Of a stretch of 64,000 nucleotides of DNA, positions 47,226 to 57,097 are shown in pieces (the first letter of the stretch is position 1; every line of letters starts with the position of its first letter). This DNA is from Komagataeibacter swingsii. GTDB taxonomy: Bacteria; Pseudomonadota; Alphaproteobacteria; Acetobacterales; Acetobacteraceae. The notes beneath the pieces were generated by a model. It worked only from the letters and a program-made list of their open reading frames with translations, was not told where the DNA came from and ran no database searches. Both the position numbers and the translations under genes were made by a program. The stretch lies in assembly GCF_003207895.1 (NCBI RefSeq), contig NZ_NKUB01000001.1, positions 186,001-250,000 on the forward strand. The letters are read 5' to 3'.

Positions 47226-47633
47226 TTACATGGTGCGCGCGGCAATGGTGGACAGTGTCGCGCACAACGCCGCCGCCGCCATGAGCAGCAGTCCGTCAAA
47301 CACCAGCGAGGACGGGGTCAGCAGGTGCGTCCCCACCTCCAGGTGGTCGGGGATGGAATGCGTGACATGCGCGATCATCTCGCGCGTCTGGGGGTCGTTG
47401 CCCGCGGCGCCGTTCACGATTCCGATGATATGGGGCAGCGCGCTCCACCCGATCCCAAGGATCAGCACCAGCGGGGCCACCAGTTCCGATACCTGCTGTA
47501 CCAGGTAGAACAGGAAATAGAAAACCGACCATACCGCCACCCGCACGATGCGCGGCACATTCACCCCGCCCGTGGCGTGGGTGGCGGGGGGCAGCGTGCG
47601 GTCCTGCCGCTGGTTGGAAAAGGGACTGTCCAT
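47226..47633 (-). CDS. Small two-segment membrane protein upstream of ftsE
   Basis: I do not recognise this 135-residue protein. It has a polar N terminus, a hydrophobic segment at about 30-65 (VRVAVWSVFYFLFYLVQQVSELVAPLVLIL in two parts), a middle region with THSIPDHLEVG, and a C-terminal segment (LVFDGLLLMAAAALCATL). In many alphaproteobacteria a zinc-ribbon (MJ0042-type) gene precedes ftsE; no CxxC ribbon is present here. Position suggests a division or envelope role. The ATG at 47633 is the likely start. Confidence 0.65.
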   Translation of the reverse strand: MDSPFSNQRQDRTLPPATHATGGVNVPRIVRVAVWSVFYFLFYLVQQVSELVAPLVLILGIGWSALPHIIGIVNGAAGNDPQTREMIAHVTHSIPDHLEVGTHLLTPSSLVFDGLLLMAAAALCATLSTIAARTM

Positions 47634-47769
47634 TAAAACAAGACTCCGGTCATGGGTACCGCTTCCCGGGATTGTTGGAAACGCATTCCAGACCGAGGTA
47701 GCGATCGCTTGTATTAAATGCAAACTTCTGCCTTGTGCATATGGGAAACAGCAGGTTGCGCCGTTGCCA

Positions 47770-48378
47770 ATGGATCACGCCATGCCTCAGCAGGATAACG
47801 GATACGGATCGGGATGGCTGCCATTGTCGCCGGTCATGATCTTTCGCGTGGGGTCGCGGCGGTATGGCCTGCCCGCGGGGCTTGTGGTCAGGGAATGCAT
47901 GCCCGTGCCCGAACTCATGCCGGTGGCGGTGGCGCTGCCGCACGTATCGGGCTGGTTCCGGCTGGGGGCGGCCATGGTGGTGGTGATCGACCTTGGCGTG
48001 CTGCTGGGTGTACGCACGCAGGCGGTGCGCCGGCCGGTGGACCTGCTGTACTGCCCGCTGCTGCTGTGCAACCTGCCTGGCGGCGGCAGCGTGGCCCTGC
48101 TGGTGGATGCGGTGTGCGAGGTCACGCGCGGGCAGCCCGCGCCCGTTGCGCCCGACACGGGCGACGGCGACATGGCGGGGGACGTGGGCCGGGAACTGGA
48201 ACTTGGGGATGGCGGGATTGCATTCATGCTGCGCATGACCGACATCATCAATGATGATGAACGCATGCGGCTGGATACCCTGATGGAACGTACCCGTGCG
48301 CGCGCCACCCTGTGGGCCGCGATCGATGCCCCGCAACCCGACCTGCCCGCCGACGGGCAGGGGGGCGGCCATTCATGA
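47770..48378 (+). CDS. CheW-like scaffold protein (WspB position)
   Basis: A 202-residue CheW-domain protein, first of an eight-gene chemosensory operon. VMIFRVGSRRYGLPAGLVVRECMPVPELMPV matches the opening strands of CheW. VVIDLGVLLGV and VALLVDAVCEVTRGQ match the middle. The C-terminal ~60 residues are extra and end in a charged helix. CheW couples receptor arrays to CheA. The ATG at 47770 has a poor ribosome site, and ATG 47782 is an alternative. The stop overlaps cheR by 4 bases. Confidence 0.82.
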   Translation: MDHAMPQQDNGYGSGWLPLSPVMIFRVGSRRYGLPAGLVVRECMPVPELMPVAVALPHVSGWFRLGAAMVVVIDLGVLLGVRTQAVRRPVDLLYCPLLLCNLPGGGSVALLVDAVCEVTRGQPAPVAPDTGDGDMAGDVGRELELGDGGIAFMLRMTDIINDDERMRLDTLMERTRARATLWAAIDAPQPDLPADGQGGGHS

Positions 48379-49742
48379 CGGCATCCGCCGCCTTTCCCCC
48401 CGCTGGCCTGCGGCGCCTGCTCAATGCGGTGACCCGCCGCACGGGGCTGCACTACTATATGGACAAGGCCGACCTGCTGGAACAGGTGGTGGGCGCGCGC
48501 ATGGCGCTGCATGGCTGCCGCACCTGCCATGACTACCTTGCCCTGCTTGATGACGGGGCGCGGGGCGACCGGGAATGGCGGGAACTTGAATCCGCCATTA
48601 CCATAGGCGAGACGTTTTTCTTCCGGTACGCCGAACAGTTCGCGGCCCTTGAACGCACCATCCTGCCACAATTGATCCGCCGTGCGCAGGCCACGCGCCA
48701 CCTGCGGATATGGAGCGTCGGCTGCTCCAACGGGGCCGAACCCTATTCCATCGCCATCCTGCTGACGCGCCTGCTGGATGAGGCGGGGATGGACCCCGCT
48801 GGCTGGCATATCGAAATCCTGGGCACCGACATCAGCACCCGCGCCCTGGAACAGGCGCGCCAGGCCGAATTCAGCGCATGGACCCTGCGTGACATAGCCC
48901 CCGCGCAATGCGCCGCGTGGTTTACGCCCACCAGTCCCCGGACATGGCGGCTGCATGAAGGCTATCGCCGCATGGTCCGGTTCCGTTACAGCAATGTCCT
49001 TGACCTGCTGCGCCCCGATGGCGGGCCGCCGGGGCCATTCGACCTGATCCTGTGCCGCAACGTGCTGATCTATTTCGCGCAGGCGCAGGCGCTGGCGCTG
49101 GTCCGCGCCATGGCGGCCCGGCTTGTGCCCGAAGGCTGGATCCTGCTGGGGCATTCCGAACCCGTATCCTGTTTCGCGCCCTGCCTTGAAACCGTGCGCC
49201 TGCCGGGCACGCTGGCGTTTCGCCCGCCATCGCGGGGCCGGGGCGGGCAGGACGTATCCGCCACGGCCCATGCGCCCCGGCGCAGGCCCGCGCACGCGCT
49301 GGTGGCCATGCCCGAGATGGACAGCGCGCCCGTCGCCGCCCGCATCCGGCAGGTGGCGGATACGGGGCAGGTCCCGCTGGCCATGCGGATGTGCCGCGAC
49401 CACCTGCTGCGCCACCCCGTGGATACCCGCATCCATTTCCTGTTCGCCGTGCTGGCATGGGGGGAAGGCAGCCTGCTGCAGGCCGAGGAATCGTTCCGCC
49501 GGGTCATCTACCTGTGCCGCGACCATGTCATGGCGCGCTGCTACCTTGCGCGCCTGCTGGAAGACGCGGGCGGGTGGGCGGAAGCAGGCCGCATCCGCCA
49601 GCAGATGATGGAACTGGTGCGCCGCTGCCCGCCTGATACCGTGCTGCCGGATGGGGATGGCATGACGGCGGGCGGCCTGCTGCGCCTGGCCCGGCAGGCC
49701 AGTGAGGCGCCAGCCACCCGCCATGCGCAGGTGACGCCGTGA
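48375..49742 (+). CDS. CheR-type methyltransferase with C-terminal TPR-like region (WspC-like)
   Basis: This 455-residue enzyme should methylate glutamates of the operon's receptor using SAM. The CheR core is clear: TIGETFFFRYAEQFAALE, then IWSVGCSNGAEPYSIAILL (SAM motif near residue 118). ILGTDISTRALEQAR and FDLILCRNVLIYF follow. After residue ~330 comes a helical TPR-like part (HFLFAVLAWGEGSLLQAEESFRRV), as in WspC and FrzF, which act on atypical receptors. Confidence 0.9.
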   Translation: MTASAAFPPAGLRRLLNAVTRRTGLHYYMDKADLLEQVVGARMALHGCRTCHDYLALLDDGARGDREWRELESAITIGETFFFRYAEQFAALERTILPQLIRRAQATRHLRIWSVGCSNGAEPYSIAILLTRLLDEAGMDPAGWHIEILGTDISTRALEQARQAEFSAWTLRDIAPAQCAAWFTPTSPRTWRLHEGYRRMVRFRYSNVLDLLRPDGGPPGPFDLILCRNVLIYFAQAQALALVRAMAARLVPEGWILLGHSEPVSCFAPCLETVRLPGTLAFRPPSRGRGGQDVSATAHAPRRRPAHALVAMPEMDSAPVAARIRQVADTGQVPLAMRMCRDHLLRHPVDTRIHFLFAVLAWGEGSLLQAEESFRRVIYLCRDHVMARCYLARLLEDAGGWAEAGRIRQQMMELVRRCPPDTVLPDGDGMTAGGLLRLARQASEAPATRHAQVTP

Positions 49743-50278
49743 TGGTGGAAGGGGCGGTCACGCCGCCTTCGGGCCGCGACGCCTTCGCCCGGCGGGTGCT
49801 GCGTGAACGCGCGCGGATCATGGCCACGCGCGGGCAGGAGCGCATGGCGGGCAGCGCGGGGCGGCTGCTGGTCATGCTGGACCTTGCGGGGCAGGCCTGC
49901 GGGGTGGACCTGCATGCCGTGCTGCGTGTGACCGACCCGGTATGGAGTGACATGCCCCGCAGGCCCGACTGCCCGCCCGGCGTGCGCGGGGTGCATGGCT
50001 ATCAGGCCGACCTGTACACCGTATTCGACCTTTCGGTGCTGCTGGGCGGCGCACCGCTGGAGGCGCCCGGCGTGATGCTGCTGCTGCGTTCGGTCTCCAG
50101 CATTCCGCTGGGGCGCATCGCCCTGCTGGCCAGCGGGGCCGCGGACACCGTGGAAATCACGGGCACGCCCACGCCGCTTACGCCTTCCGGTTTTCCGCAG
50201 GCCAGCCTGCCCGACGGGCGCAGCCTGACCGTCATTGATCCCGCCCGCCTGTTTTCTTCCCGTTATGTCGGAGAGTGA
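49742..50278 (+). CDS. CheW-like scaffold protein (WspD position)
   Basis: The second CheW of the operon, 178 residues. After an Arg-rich N-terminal helix (about 1-40), the CheW domain reads LLVMLDLAGQACGVDLHAVLRVT. It continues with VHGYQADLYTVFDLSVLLGG and IALLASGAADTVEI. Two CheW proteins flanking cheR reproduce the wspB-C-D order of Pseudomonas. The start shares a base with the cheR stop (TGATG). Confidence 0.85.
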   Translation: MVEGAVTPPSGRDAFARRVLRERARIMATRGQERMAGSAGRLLVMLDLAGQACGVDLHAVLRVTDPVWSDMPRRPDCPPGVRGVHGYQADLYTVFDLSVLLGGAPLEAPGVMLLLRSVSSIPLGRIALLASGAADTVEITGTPTPLTPSGFPQASLPDGRSLTVIDPARLFSSRYVGE

Positions 50279-50284
50279 AGTACC

Positions 50285-51967
50285 GTGACAATCGCCAATC
50301 GCCTGCTGTTCGGCTTCATGGTCGGTGTCCTGCTGATGGTATCGCTGGGTATCTACGCGCTGGGGCAGATCCGGGAGGTACGGGACGAGATGACGATCAT
50401 CGTCACCCGTGACCTGTCGGTCTATCGTGAACTGACGCATATCCGCGCCAATGAAAACGACCTGGTCGCCCGCAGACTTGCCATCCTTGCGCATTATTAC
50501 GCGCATGATTTTGAAACGGCCCCCACCATGCTGGAAGACGCGATTGCCGGATGGGATGAAAAGGCGCGTGACGCGGACCGGCTGCTGGCGGGCGTGCTGT
50601 CGCGCGCGGAAGAAGCCGGCAGGCTGGCCCGCAGCGATGACCAGCGCGAGATGTTCAATACCGTCGCCAGCCAGTTGCGCGACATTTCCGCGCAGTTCCA
50701 GATGGATACGCGGGGCGCCGCCATGCTGTTCCAGGCCATGCGCACGGGCAATGACGCGGGCGTGCGCGAACAGGCATCGCGTATCGACAGCCGCGAACAG
50801 TCGATCGACCTGCTGGTGGGGCGGGCGGCGTCCCTGCTGGACCACGGGGTGCAGGTGGCCGAAACGCAGGGGGCGGCATCGTATGACTACAGCCGCCGCT
50901 CGCTGGCCATCGGTATGGCGGGCGCGGTTGTCGTCGCCCTGATCGTGACCTTCTGGACGCGGCGGTCGATCATGGAACCGATTTCGTCCATCATGCATGT
51001 GATGGAACGCGTGGGGCAGGGCGACCTTGCCACCCGCGCCAAGGTGGGCGGCATGGGCGAGGAGCGTGACGAGGTCGCCCGCCTGGCCGCGGGGCTGAAC
51101 CGCATGATCGACGGCCTGCGGGAAATCGCGCGCCAGAGCGGGGAGGTGACGCAGAACCTCGATGCCGCCGTGGCCGAGATCCGCGCCTCCACCCAGCAGC
51201 AGGCCGCAAGCGTGGAAGAACAGTTTGCCGCCGTGCAGGAAACGGCGGCCACCGTGGACGAAATCACCCATTCGGGCGCCCAGATCAGCAAGCGCGCGCG
51301 TGAGGTCATCTCGTCCGCCGAGGTGATCGTCCACAGTTCCGCAAGCGGGCTGGAAGCGGTGGAGGAAACCGCCCGCGCCATGGCCCACACCCATGACGGG
51401 GCGGAAGCCGTGGCGTCGAACATCGTGGCCCTGTCCGAACGGACCGAGGCGATCAGCGAAATCATCGCCTCGGTCAACGATCTGTCCGAACGCTCCCACC
51501 TGCTGGCGCTGAACGCCGCGATCGAGGCGGCGGCGGCGGGCGAGCACGGGCGGTCATTCGCCGTGGTGGCCGCCGAGATGAAGATCCTGGCCGACCAGTC
51601 GCGCGACGCGACGCAGAACGTGCGCGCCATCCTGGGTGACATCCAGCGCGGCATCAACACGTCGGTCATGCTGACGGAAGAGGCGGTCAAGCGTGTCTCG
51701 GCGGGCAAGGAACGCACCGACATCGCCTACCGCACCATCGAACGCATGACCGGCGGGATCGAGGAAGGCGTGCACGCCTTCCAGCAGATCGTGGCATCGA
51801 CTAACCAGCAGCAGATCGGCATCGAACAGGTCATGACCGCGCTGCAGAGCATCCGCCAGGCCAGCCAGCAGACATCGGCGGGCACCCGCAACCTGGAGGT
51901 CTCGGCCAGCAACCTTGGCAAGCTGTCAAAACAGTTGCTGACCATCTCCGCGCGCTACCAGACCTGA
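50285..51967 (+). CDS. Methyl-accepting chemotaxis protein (WspA-like)
   Basis: A 560-residue transmembrane receptor. TM1 is at about 8-28, a periplasmic helical bundle spans ~30-205, and TM2 is near 215-235 (SLAIGMAGAVVVALIVTFW). HAMP follows (MEPISSIMHVMERVGQGDL), then the long cytoplasmic coiled coil. The signalling tip is SERSHLLALNAAIEAAAAGEHGRSFAVVAAEMKI. There is no C-terminal CheR-docking pentapeptide, consistent with the TPR-bearing CheR. The ligand is unknown; in Wsp the analogous receptor responds to surface contact. Confidence 0.93.
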   Translation: MTIANRLLFGFMVGVLLMVSLGIYALGQIREVRDEMTIIVTRDLSVYRELTHIRANENDLVARRLAILAHYYAHDFETAPTMLEDAIAGWDEKARDADRLLAGVLSRAEEAGRLARSDDQREMFNTVASQLRDISAQFQMDTRGAAMLFQAMRTGNDAGVREQASRIDSREQSIDLLVGRAASLLDHGVQVAETQGAASYDYSRRSLAIGMAGAVVVALIVTFWTRRSIMEPISSIMHVMERVGQGDLATRAKVGGMGEERDEVARLAAGLNRMIDGLREIARQSGEVTQNLDAAVAEIRASTQQQAASVEEQFAAVQETAATVDEITHSGAQISKRAREVISSAEVIVHSSASGLEAVEETARAMAHTHDGAEAVASNIVALSERTEAISEIIASVNDLSERSHLLALNAAIEAAAAGEHGRSFAVVAAEMKILADQSRDATQNVRAILGDIQRGINTSVMLTEEAVKRVSAGKERTDIAYRTIERMTGGIEEGVHAFQQIVASTNQQQIGIEQVMTALQSIRQASQQTSAGTRNLEVSASNLGKLSKQLLTISARYQT

Positions 51968-51977
51968 CGACCGGGCC

Positions 51978-54098
51978 GTGGACACCCTGCGCGACGAACT
52001 TCTGGCGGTATTCGATGCGGAATACCGCGACCACCTGCGTGCGATCCGGGGCATCGTGGCCGCGGGCTGCGCGGATGCGCGGGGGCTGGCGGAAATCTTC
52101 CGGCGCGTCCACTCGCTCAAGGGGGCAGCGCGCGCGGTGGAGCTGCCGGTGGTCGAAGGGGTGGCCCACGCGCTGGAAAACCGCCTGTCGGCCCTGCTGG
52201 CGGCCCGCGCCCTGCCTGATGAAGCCGACCTGAAGGCGATTACCGATACACTTGATGAGGTGGACCTGCTCATGGCCGCCGCCCCCGGGGCGGTGGCCCA
52301 TGCGCCGGATGAGGGGACGCCCGCCGCCACGGTTGTGGAAAACCCGGCCTATGTGCAGGTGCCCGTGGCCCGGCTCGATGCGCTGGCCGCGGCGGTGCAT
52401 GACCTCATGTCCGTGGCGGAACGGCACGAGCGGCTGTGGGCGCAGGTGATGGACCTGCTGGATGACTCGCGCGCGGTCATGCACGCGCCCGAACGCATGC
52501 GCGCCGACCCCGTGGCCGAATTCGCGCGCATGACGCGCAGGCTCATGACGGTGGGGCGCGAGCGCGAACTCATGTCCGGCCAGATCGACCGCGCGCTGCT
52601 GCGGCTGGGGGAGGAAGTCCATGCCGTGACCCTCGTGCCCGCCGAAAGCGTGTTCGGTTCCCTCGCCGCCATGGCGCGGCGCATCGCACGCGAACATGGC
52701 GGGCCGGATGCGGGCGTGGACGTGCACATGCATGGCATGGAGGTCCAGACCGAACGCCGCGTGATGCAGGCCCTGCGCGACCCGGTGGTCCACCTTGTGC
52801 GCAACGCCATCGTGCACGGGTATGAAAGCCGCGCCCGGCGGTTGAAGGAAGGCAAGTCCGAACGCCTGAACATCACCATTGCCGTCACCCTGACCGGCGT
52901 GCGGCTGCAGGTCGTGGTCAGTGATGACGGGCGTGGCCCCGACCTGCAGGCCATTGCCGCGCGGGCGGCGGGGCAGGGGCTGGTGCATGCCGATGCGCCG
53001 CTGGATGCGCGGCAGTTGCTGGCGCGCGTGTTCGAGCCGGGTTTTTCCACGCGCGGGCAGGCCGATACGCTGGCCGGGCGCGGGGTTGGCCTGTCGGTGG
53101 TGGCCGAGGCCGCGCGCGCCCTGCACGGCACCGTGCGCATGGAGCAGCGCCAGCCCGCGGGCACGACCGTTACCCTGACCGTGCCGGTGTCGCAGCGCCA
53201 GCGCACCGTGCTGCTGGTGGAAAACGCCGGGCAGTCGCTCGGCCTGCCCGGTCGCGTCATCCGCCACCTGCTGCGGGTGCGGCGCGACGGGATCCGGCTG
53301 CTCAACGGCGCGCCCTTCGCCGTGGTGCCGCACCCCAACGATGGCGCGTCGCCCGCTGCCGCCCCGGCCGGCAAACCGGCCGAGGACCTGGTGCCACTGG
53401 TGCCGCTGCGGGCCTTCGTGGGGGATGAGGACGCGCCGCTGCCCGTGCGCGATGGCGCGGTCAGCGTGGTGGTGATGGAGGTGGATGGCGTGCGCTGCGG
53501 CTTCGCGGTGGAACGCATGGTGGACGTGCGCACGCTGCTGGTGTCGGATGCGACCGCCGTGGGGCTGGACAGCGAACTGGTGCCCGGCATCGCCTGGCAG
53601 CGCGAGGACCAGCCGGTCTTCATCCTCAGCCCCGACCGGCTGTTCGCGCGCTGGCGGCTGCGGGGCAATGGCGGCGGCGTGTGCTTCAGCGACGTGGATG
53701 AAGCCGCCCCCGTGGTGCCCGTGCGCCATGCGCCGCTGGTCATGGTGGTGGATGATTCGATCACGACCCGGACACTGCAGAAAACCATATTGCAGTCCCA
53801 TGGTTACGATGTCTGCCTGGCCGTGGATGGGGAGGAGGCGCTGGCGATGCTCCAGCAGTCCTCGCGGCATGTGGACGTGGTGGTGACGGATGTGGAAATG
53901 CCCCGCATGGACGGCTTCGCCCTGCTGGCGGCCATGCGCGCCGATCCCCACCTGTCGGGCATACCCGTTGTCCTGATGACATCGCGTGACGAGGGGGACG
54001 ACGTGCGCCGGGGCATGGAAGGGGGGGCGCGCGCCTACCTGACCAAGCAGAAATTCGATCAGGGTGAACTGATTGATACCATAAGGGGGCTGTTGTGA
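51978..54098 (+). CDS. Hybrid CheA histidine kinase with C-terminal receiver (WspE-like)
   Basis: A 706-residue kinase. The HPt domain carries the phospho-acceptor H45 in RVHSLKGAARA. A dimerisation region leads to the ATPase, with N-box DPVVHLVRNAIVHGYESR, G1 VSDDGRGPDLQ and G2 AGRGVGLSVV. A CheW-like domain follows at about 410-560. The C-terminal receiver begins VVDDSITTRTLQ and has phospho-acceptor D638 in VTDVEMPRMDG. CheA-REC fusions are typical of WspE and FrzE. The start is GTG at 51978. Confidence 0.93.
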   Translation: MDTLRDELLAVFDAEYRDHLRAIRGIVAAGCADARGLAEIFRRVHSLKGAARAVELPVVEGVAHALENRLSALLAARALPDEADLKAITDTLDEVDLLMAAAPGAVAHAPDEGTPAATVVENPAYVQVPVARLDALAAAVHDLMSVAERHERLWAQVMDLLDDSRAVMHAPERMRADPVAEFARMTRRLMTVGRERELMSGQIDRALLRLGEEVHAVTLVPAESVFGSLAAMARRIAREHGGPDAGVDVHMHGMEVQTERRVMQALRDPVVHLVRNAIVHGYESRARRLKEGKSERLNITIAVTLTGVRLQVVVSDDGRGPDLQAIAARAAGQGLVHADAPLDARQLLARVFEPGFSTRGQADTLAGRGVGLSVVAEAARALHGTVRMEQRQPAGTTVTLTVPVSQRQRTVLLVENAGQSLGLPGRVIRHLLRVRRDGIRLLNGAPFAVVPHPNDGASPAAAPAGKPAEDLVPLVPLRAFVGDEDAPLPVRDGAVSVVVMEVDGVRCGFAVERMVDVRTLLVSDATAVGLDSELVPGIAWQREDQPVFILSPDRLFARWRLRGNGGGVCFSDVDEAAPVVPVRHAPLVMVVDDSITTRTLQKTILQSHGYDVCLAVDGEEALAMLQQSSRHVDVVVTDVEMPRMDGFALLAAMRADPHLSGIPVVLMTSRDEGDDVRRGMEGGARAYLTKQKFDQGELIDTIRGLL

Positions 54099-55186
54099 GC
54101 GACATGACGCCTCATGCCCCGCGCCGGGTGCTGATCGTGGAGGATTCGGCGGTGCTGCGGCACCTGCTCATGCGCGTGGTGGCGGGGGACCCGCGCCTGG
54201 AACTGGCGGAAGCGGTGGAAACGGCGGAGGAGGCGCTGCGCCTTGTCCCGCGCCTGCGCCCCGATGTGATTTCCATGGATATCCGCCTGCCCGGCATGGA
54301 CGGGCTGGAAGCCACCCGGCAGATCATGGCGCATTTCCCCACCCCCATCGTGATCGTCAGCGACACGGCCGGCGCGCAGGCGACGCAGGTTTCCATGAAC
54401 GCGCTGCGGTCGGGGGCGCTGTCGGTGATCGAGAAGCCGCAGGGCTTGTCGGGTGCGGCCGGCGCCGCCGTGGCGCAGGGGATCGCGACACAACTGTATA
54501 TCATGAGCCAGGTGCCCGTGATCCGCCGCCGCCTGCTACAGGCCGAACCCTTCCGGCACAGGGGGGTGTGGGCGCGCCCGCTGGATATCCGCCCGCGCAT
54601 CCTTGCGCTGGCGGCCTCCACCGGGGGGCCTACGGCCTTTGCGCGGGTGCTGGGCGACCTGCCGGCCGATTTCGCGCTGCCGGTGGTGCTGGTGCAGCAT
54701 ATGGGCCAGTCCTTCATGGAAGGGTTTGCAAGCTGGCTGGACCAGCATGTGGCCCTGCCGGTCATGCTGGCGCAGCACGGCATGCTGCTGGAACGCGGCC
54801 GGGTGCTGGTCGCGCCGGGCAACCGGCACATGACGGTTGGCCCGCGTGGCGAGGTGCTGCTGCATGATGACGCGCTGGTGCAGGGGCAGCGGCCATCGGC
54901 CGATGTGCTGTTTTCGTCCGTGGCCCGCGTGTTTGGCGCGGACAGCCTTGGCGTGCTGCTGACCGGCATGGGCGAGGACGGCGTGGAGGGGCTGGGCCGC
55001 ATCCGCAACGCCGGTGGCTACACCATTGCCGAGGACCGCAGCACCGCCGTCATCCACGGCATGCCCGGCGCCGCCGAACGCGCGGGGGCCGCGTGCATAA
55101 GCCTGCCGGTGCATGAAATCACCCCGCATATCCTCCGGATACTGGCTGGTGGCCAGATCCCCTCCGAAGACCCCTTGGCAGGATGA
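54095..55186 (+). CDS. CheB-type receptor methylesterase (WspF-like)
   Basis: A 363-residue response regulator/esterase that removes receptor methyl groups. The receiver has acidic residues in LIVEDSAVLRH and phospho-acceptor D62 in SMDIRLPGMDG. The C-terminal esterase shows the catalytic triad: Ser in ASTGGP, His in VLVQHMG and Asp in TGMGEDG. GTG at 54095 overlaps the CheA stop by 4 bases. In Wsp systems, loss of this enzyme locks the pathway on. Confidence 0.93.
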   Translation: MSDMTPHAPRRVLIVEDSAVLRHLLMRVVAGDPRLELAEAVETAEEALRLVPRLRPDVISMDIRLPGMDGLEATRQIMAHFPTPIVIVSDTAGAQATQVSMNALRSGALSVIEKPQGLSGAAGAAVAQGIATQLYIMSQVPVIRRRLLQAEPFRHRGVWARPLDIRPRILALAASTGGPTAFARVLGDLPADFALPVVLVQHMGQSFMEGFASWLDQHVALPVMLAQHGMLLERGRVLVAPGNRHMTVGPRGEVLLHDDALVQGQRPSADVLFSSVARVFGADSLGVLLTGMGEDGVEGLGRIRNAGGYTIAEDRSTAVIHGMPGAAERAGAACISLPVHEITPHILRILAGGQIPSEDPLAG

Positions 55187-55196
55187 TGACGCCGCG

Positions 55197-57062
55197 ATGC
55201 CGCTGACCGACCAACAGGACCATGCCGATACCCTGCTGCTGGTGGAGGATTCGGACACGCAGGCCCTGCGTATCCGCCGCATGCTGGAAGGCCATGGCTT
55301 TCACGTCCACCGCGTGGCCAGCGGGGAGGACGCGCTCGACACCCTTGATGAACGCCTGCCGGGGCTGGTGATCGCCGATTACCACCTGCCGGGCATGAAT
55401 GGTGGCCAGCTTGCCCGCCAGTTGCGCATGAACGCGGTCACGCGCACCATTCCCGTCCTGATCCTGACGGAGGGGATCGAACCGGGGCTGGAGCGCGAGG
55501 GGCTGGAAAGCGGGGCGGACGCCTATATCCCCAAATCATCCGATCCCGCGCTGATCGTCTTCCGCATCCGCGCGCTGCTGCGCGAACATGCGGCGCATGC
55601 GCCATCCCTGCTGCCGCAGCGCGTGTTCCGTCGCGCGCGCATCATGGTCATCGCCCCCGAACCCGCCCACCGGCGCGCGGTGCCCGAACTGATCGACCAG
55701 TTGCGGCGCGACGGGCATATCGTCACCCTGTGCCCGGACCCGTCCCGGCTCAGGCCATCGCTGCTGCATGATCCCGACCATGTGCCCGACTGCGTGGTGA
55801 TCGATCTTGCGTGCCGGGAATTCGACGGGCTGGAAGTCTGCCGCAAACTTGATGAATGGCGGCAGGAGGACCTGCTGTCGGGCAACGTGCCGCCACGCAT
55901 CCTTGGGGTGGATGACGCGTCGCGGCCCGATGCGAAGGAGTTCTCGGCCCGCGTGTTCGAGGCGGGGACGGACGACCTTGTCTCACGCGATGTGGGGCCT
56001 GCGGCGCTGGCGCTGCGCATCCGCGTGCTGGTGCGGCGCAAGCTGTTGCAGGATGACGTGCGCCGGATCGAGGTGGAACGCCAGGCGCGTGAGATCGCGG
56101 TCAAGAGCGCGCGCGCGGAGGCCGCCGCCATCGCATCCAAGGCGTCGCTGGCCGAGGCGCTGGAACAGGCCAACCGCGAACTGGCCGACGCCAACCGCAA
56201 GCTGATCGAGACACAGGGCAAGCTGGTGCAGACGGCCAAGATGGCGTCGCTGGGCGAACTTGTGGCGGGCATCGCGCATGAAATCAACAACCCGCTGGCC
56301 TTCATCCTTGCGCACAAGGATACCGTGGCGCGCGGGCTGGACCGCGTGATCGGCATGGAAGCCGCCTGCGCCGATCCCGACCATGACGGGCGGGCCGCGA
56401 TCCTGAACAAATGCCGCGACCGGGTGGGGTCCATGAACATGGGGCTGCGGCGCATCCAGAACCTTGTGCTGAACCTGCGCAAATTCTCACGACTGGATGA
56501 AGGGCTGTTCCAGCTGATCGACGTGCCCGAAGCGCTGGAAACCGTCATGGCGCTGCTGACGCAGAAGCTGGGCAGCGGCATCGTGGTCAGGCGCCGGTAC
56601 GAAGCCCCGGACCGGCTGTACTGCCAGGCGGCGCTGCTCAATCAGGTCATCATGAATATTATCAGCAATGCGGCCGATGCAATTCTGGCCGCCCAGCCTG
56701 ATGATATGTCTGTGCGTGGCGGGATCGCGGAAGGGGAAATCGAGATCCATACGTTCCTTGCCCATAACGGGGATGGGCGGGATAGCTACGTCTTTGTCAT
56801 AACCGACAGCGGCCCCGGCATCGCGCCCGATGTGCAGGAACGCATTTTCGAGCCGTTTTTCACCACCAAGCCGGTGGGGGCGGGAACCGGGCTGGGCCTT
56901 GCGATCGCCTACAGCGTGGTGCAGGCCCACCAGGGCAGCCTGTCGGTCGGCAGCGCGCCGCAGGGGGGCGCGCGCTTCACCATTTCCGTGCCATGGAACC
57001 CCGGCCCCGTGGCCGGGGACGCGCCCGCCGCATCCCGGCCCTTATCCGATCACGCGCGCTGA
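55197..57062 (+). CDS. Hybrid histidine kinase with N-terminal receiver(s)
   Basis: A 621-residue soluble kinase. A receiver occupies ~12-130 ([16 protein letters not shown], phospho-acceptor D61 in [12 protein letters not shown]). A second receiver-like domain is at ~145-280 ([17 protein letters not shown]). A coiled coil (290-345) leads to the HisKA motif with H361 in [15 protein letters not shown], then HATPase ([34 protein letters not shown]). It replaces the expected WspR as the next gene after CheB. It could take phosphate from CheA and pass it on. The ATG lies 10 bases after the CheB stop. Confidence 0.9.
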   Translation: MPLTDQQDHADTLLLVEDSDTQALRIRRMLEGHGFHVHRVASGEDALDTLDERLPGLVIADYHLPGMNGGQLARQLRMNAVTRTIPVLILTEGIEPGLEREGLESGADAYIPKSSDPALIVFRIRALLREHAAHAPSLLPQRVFRRARIMVIAPEPAHRRAVPELIDQLRRDGHIVTLCPDPSRLRPSLLHDPDHVPDCVVIDLACREFDGLEVCRKLDEWRQEDLLSGNVPPRILGVDDASRPDAKEFSARVFEAGTDDLVSRDVGPAALALRIRVLVRRKLLQDDVRRIEVERQAREIAVKSARAEAAAIASKASLAEALEQANRELADANRKLIETQGKLVQTAKMASLGELVAGIAHEINNPLAFILAHKDTVARGLDRVIGMEAACADPDHDGRAAILNKCRDRVGSMNMGLRRIQNLVLNLRKFSRLDEGLFQLIDVPEALETVMALLTQKLGSGIVVRRRYEAPDRLYCQAALLNQVIMNIISNAADAILAAQPDDMSVRGGIAEGEIEIHTFLAHNGDGRDSYVFVITDSGPGIAPDVQERIFEPFFTTKPVGAGTGLGLAIAYSVVQAHQGSLSVGSAPQGGARFTISVPWNPGPVAGDAPAASRPLSDHAR

Positions 57063-57097
57063 GGTGCCCCGACCTTCGTGCAGGGAGTTGCAGACCA

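Noticed and set aside
49541-51547. Long antisense open frame (668 codons) across the CheW/MCP genes
   Set aside because: Composition is typical of a high-GC antisense frame, and the plus-strand MCP and CheW are clear.
51831-53951. 706-codon antisense open frame opposite the CheA-like gene
   Set aside because: Its length equals the sense gene by chance of codon bias; His/Gly/Arg-rich and motif-free.
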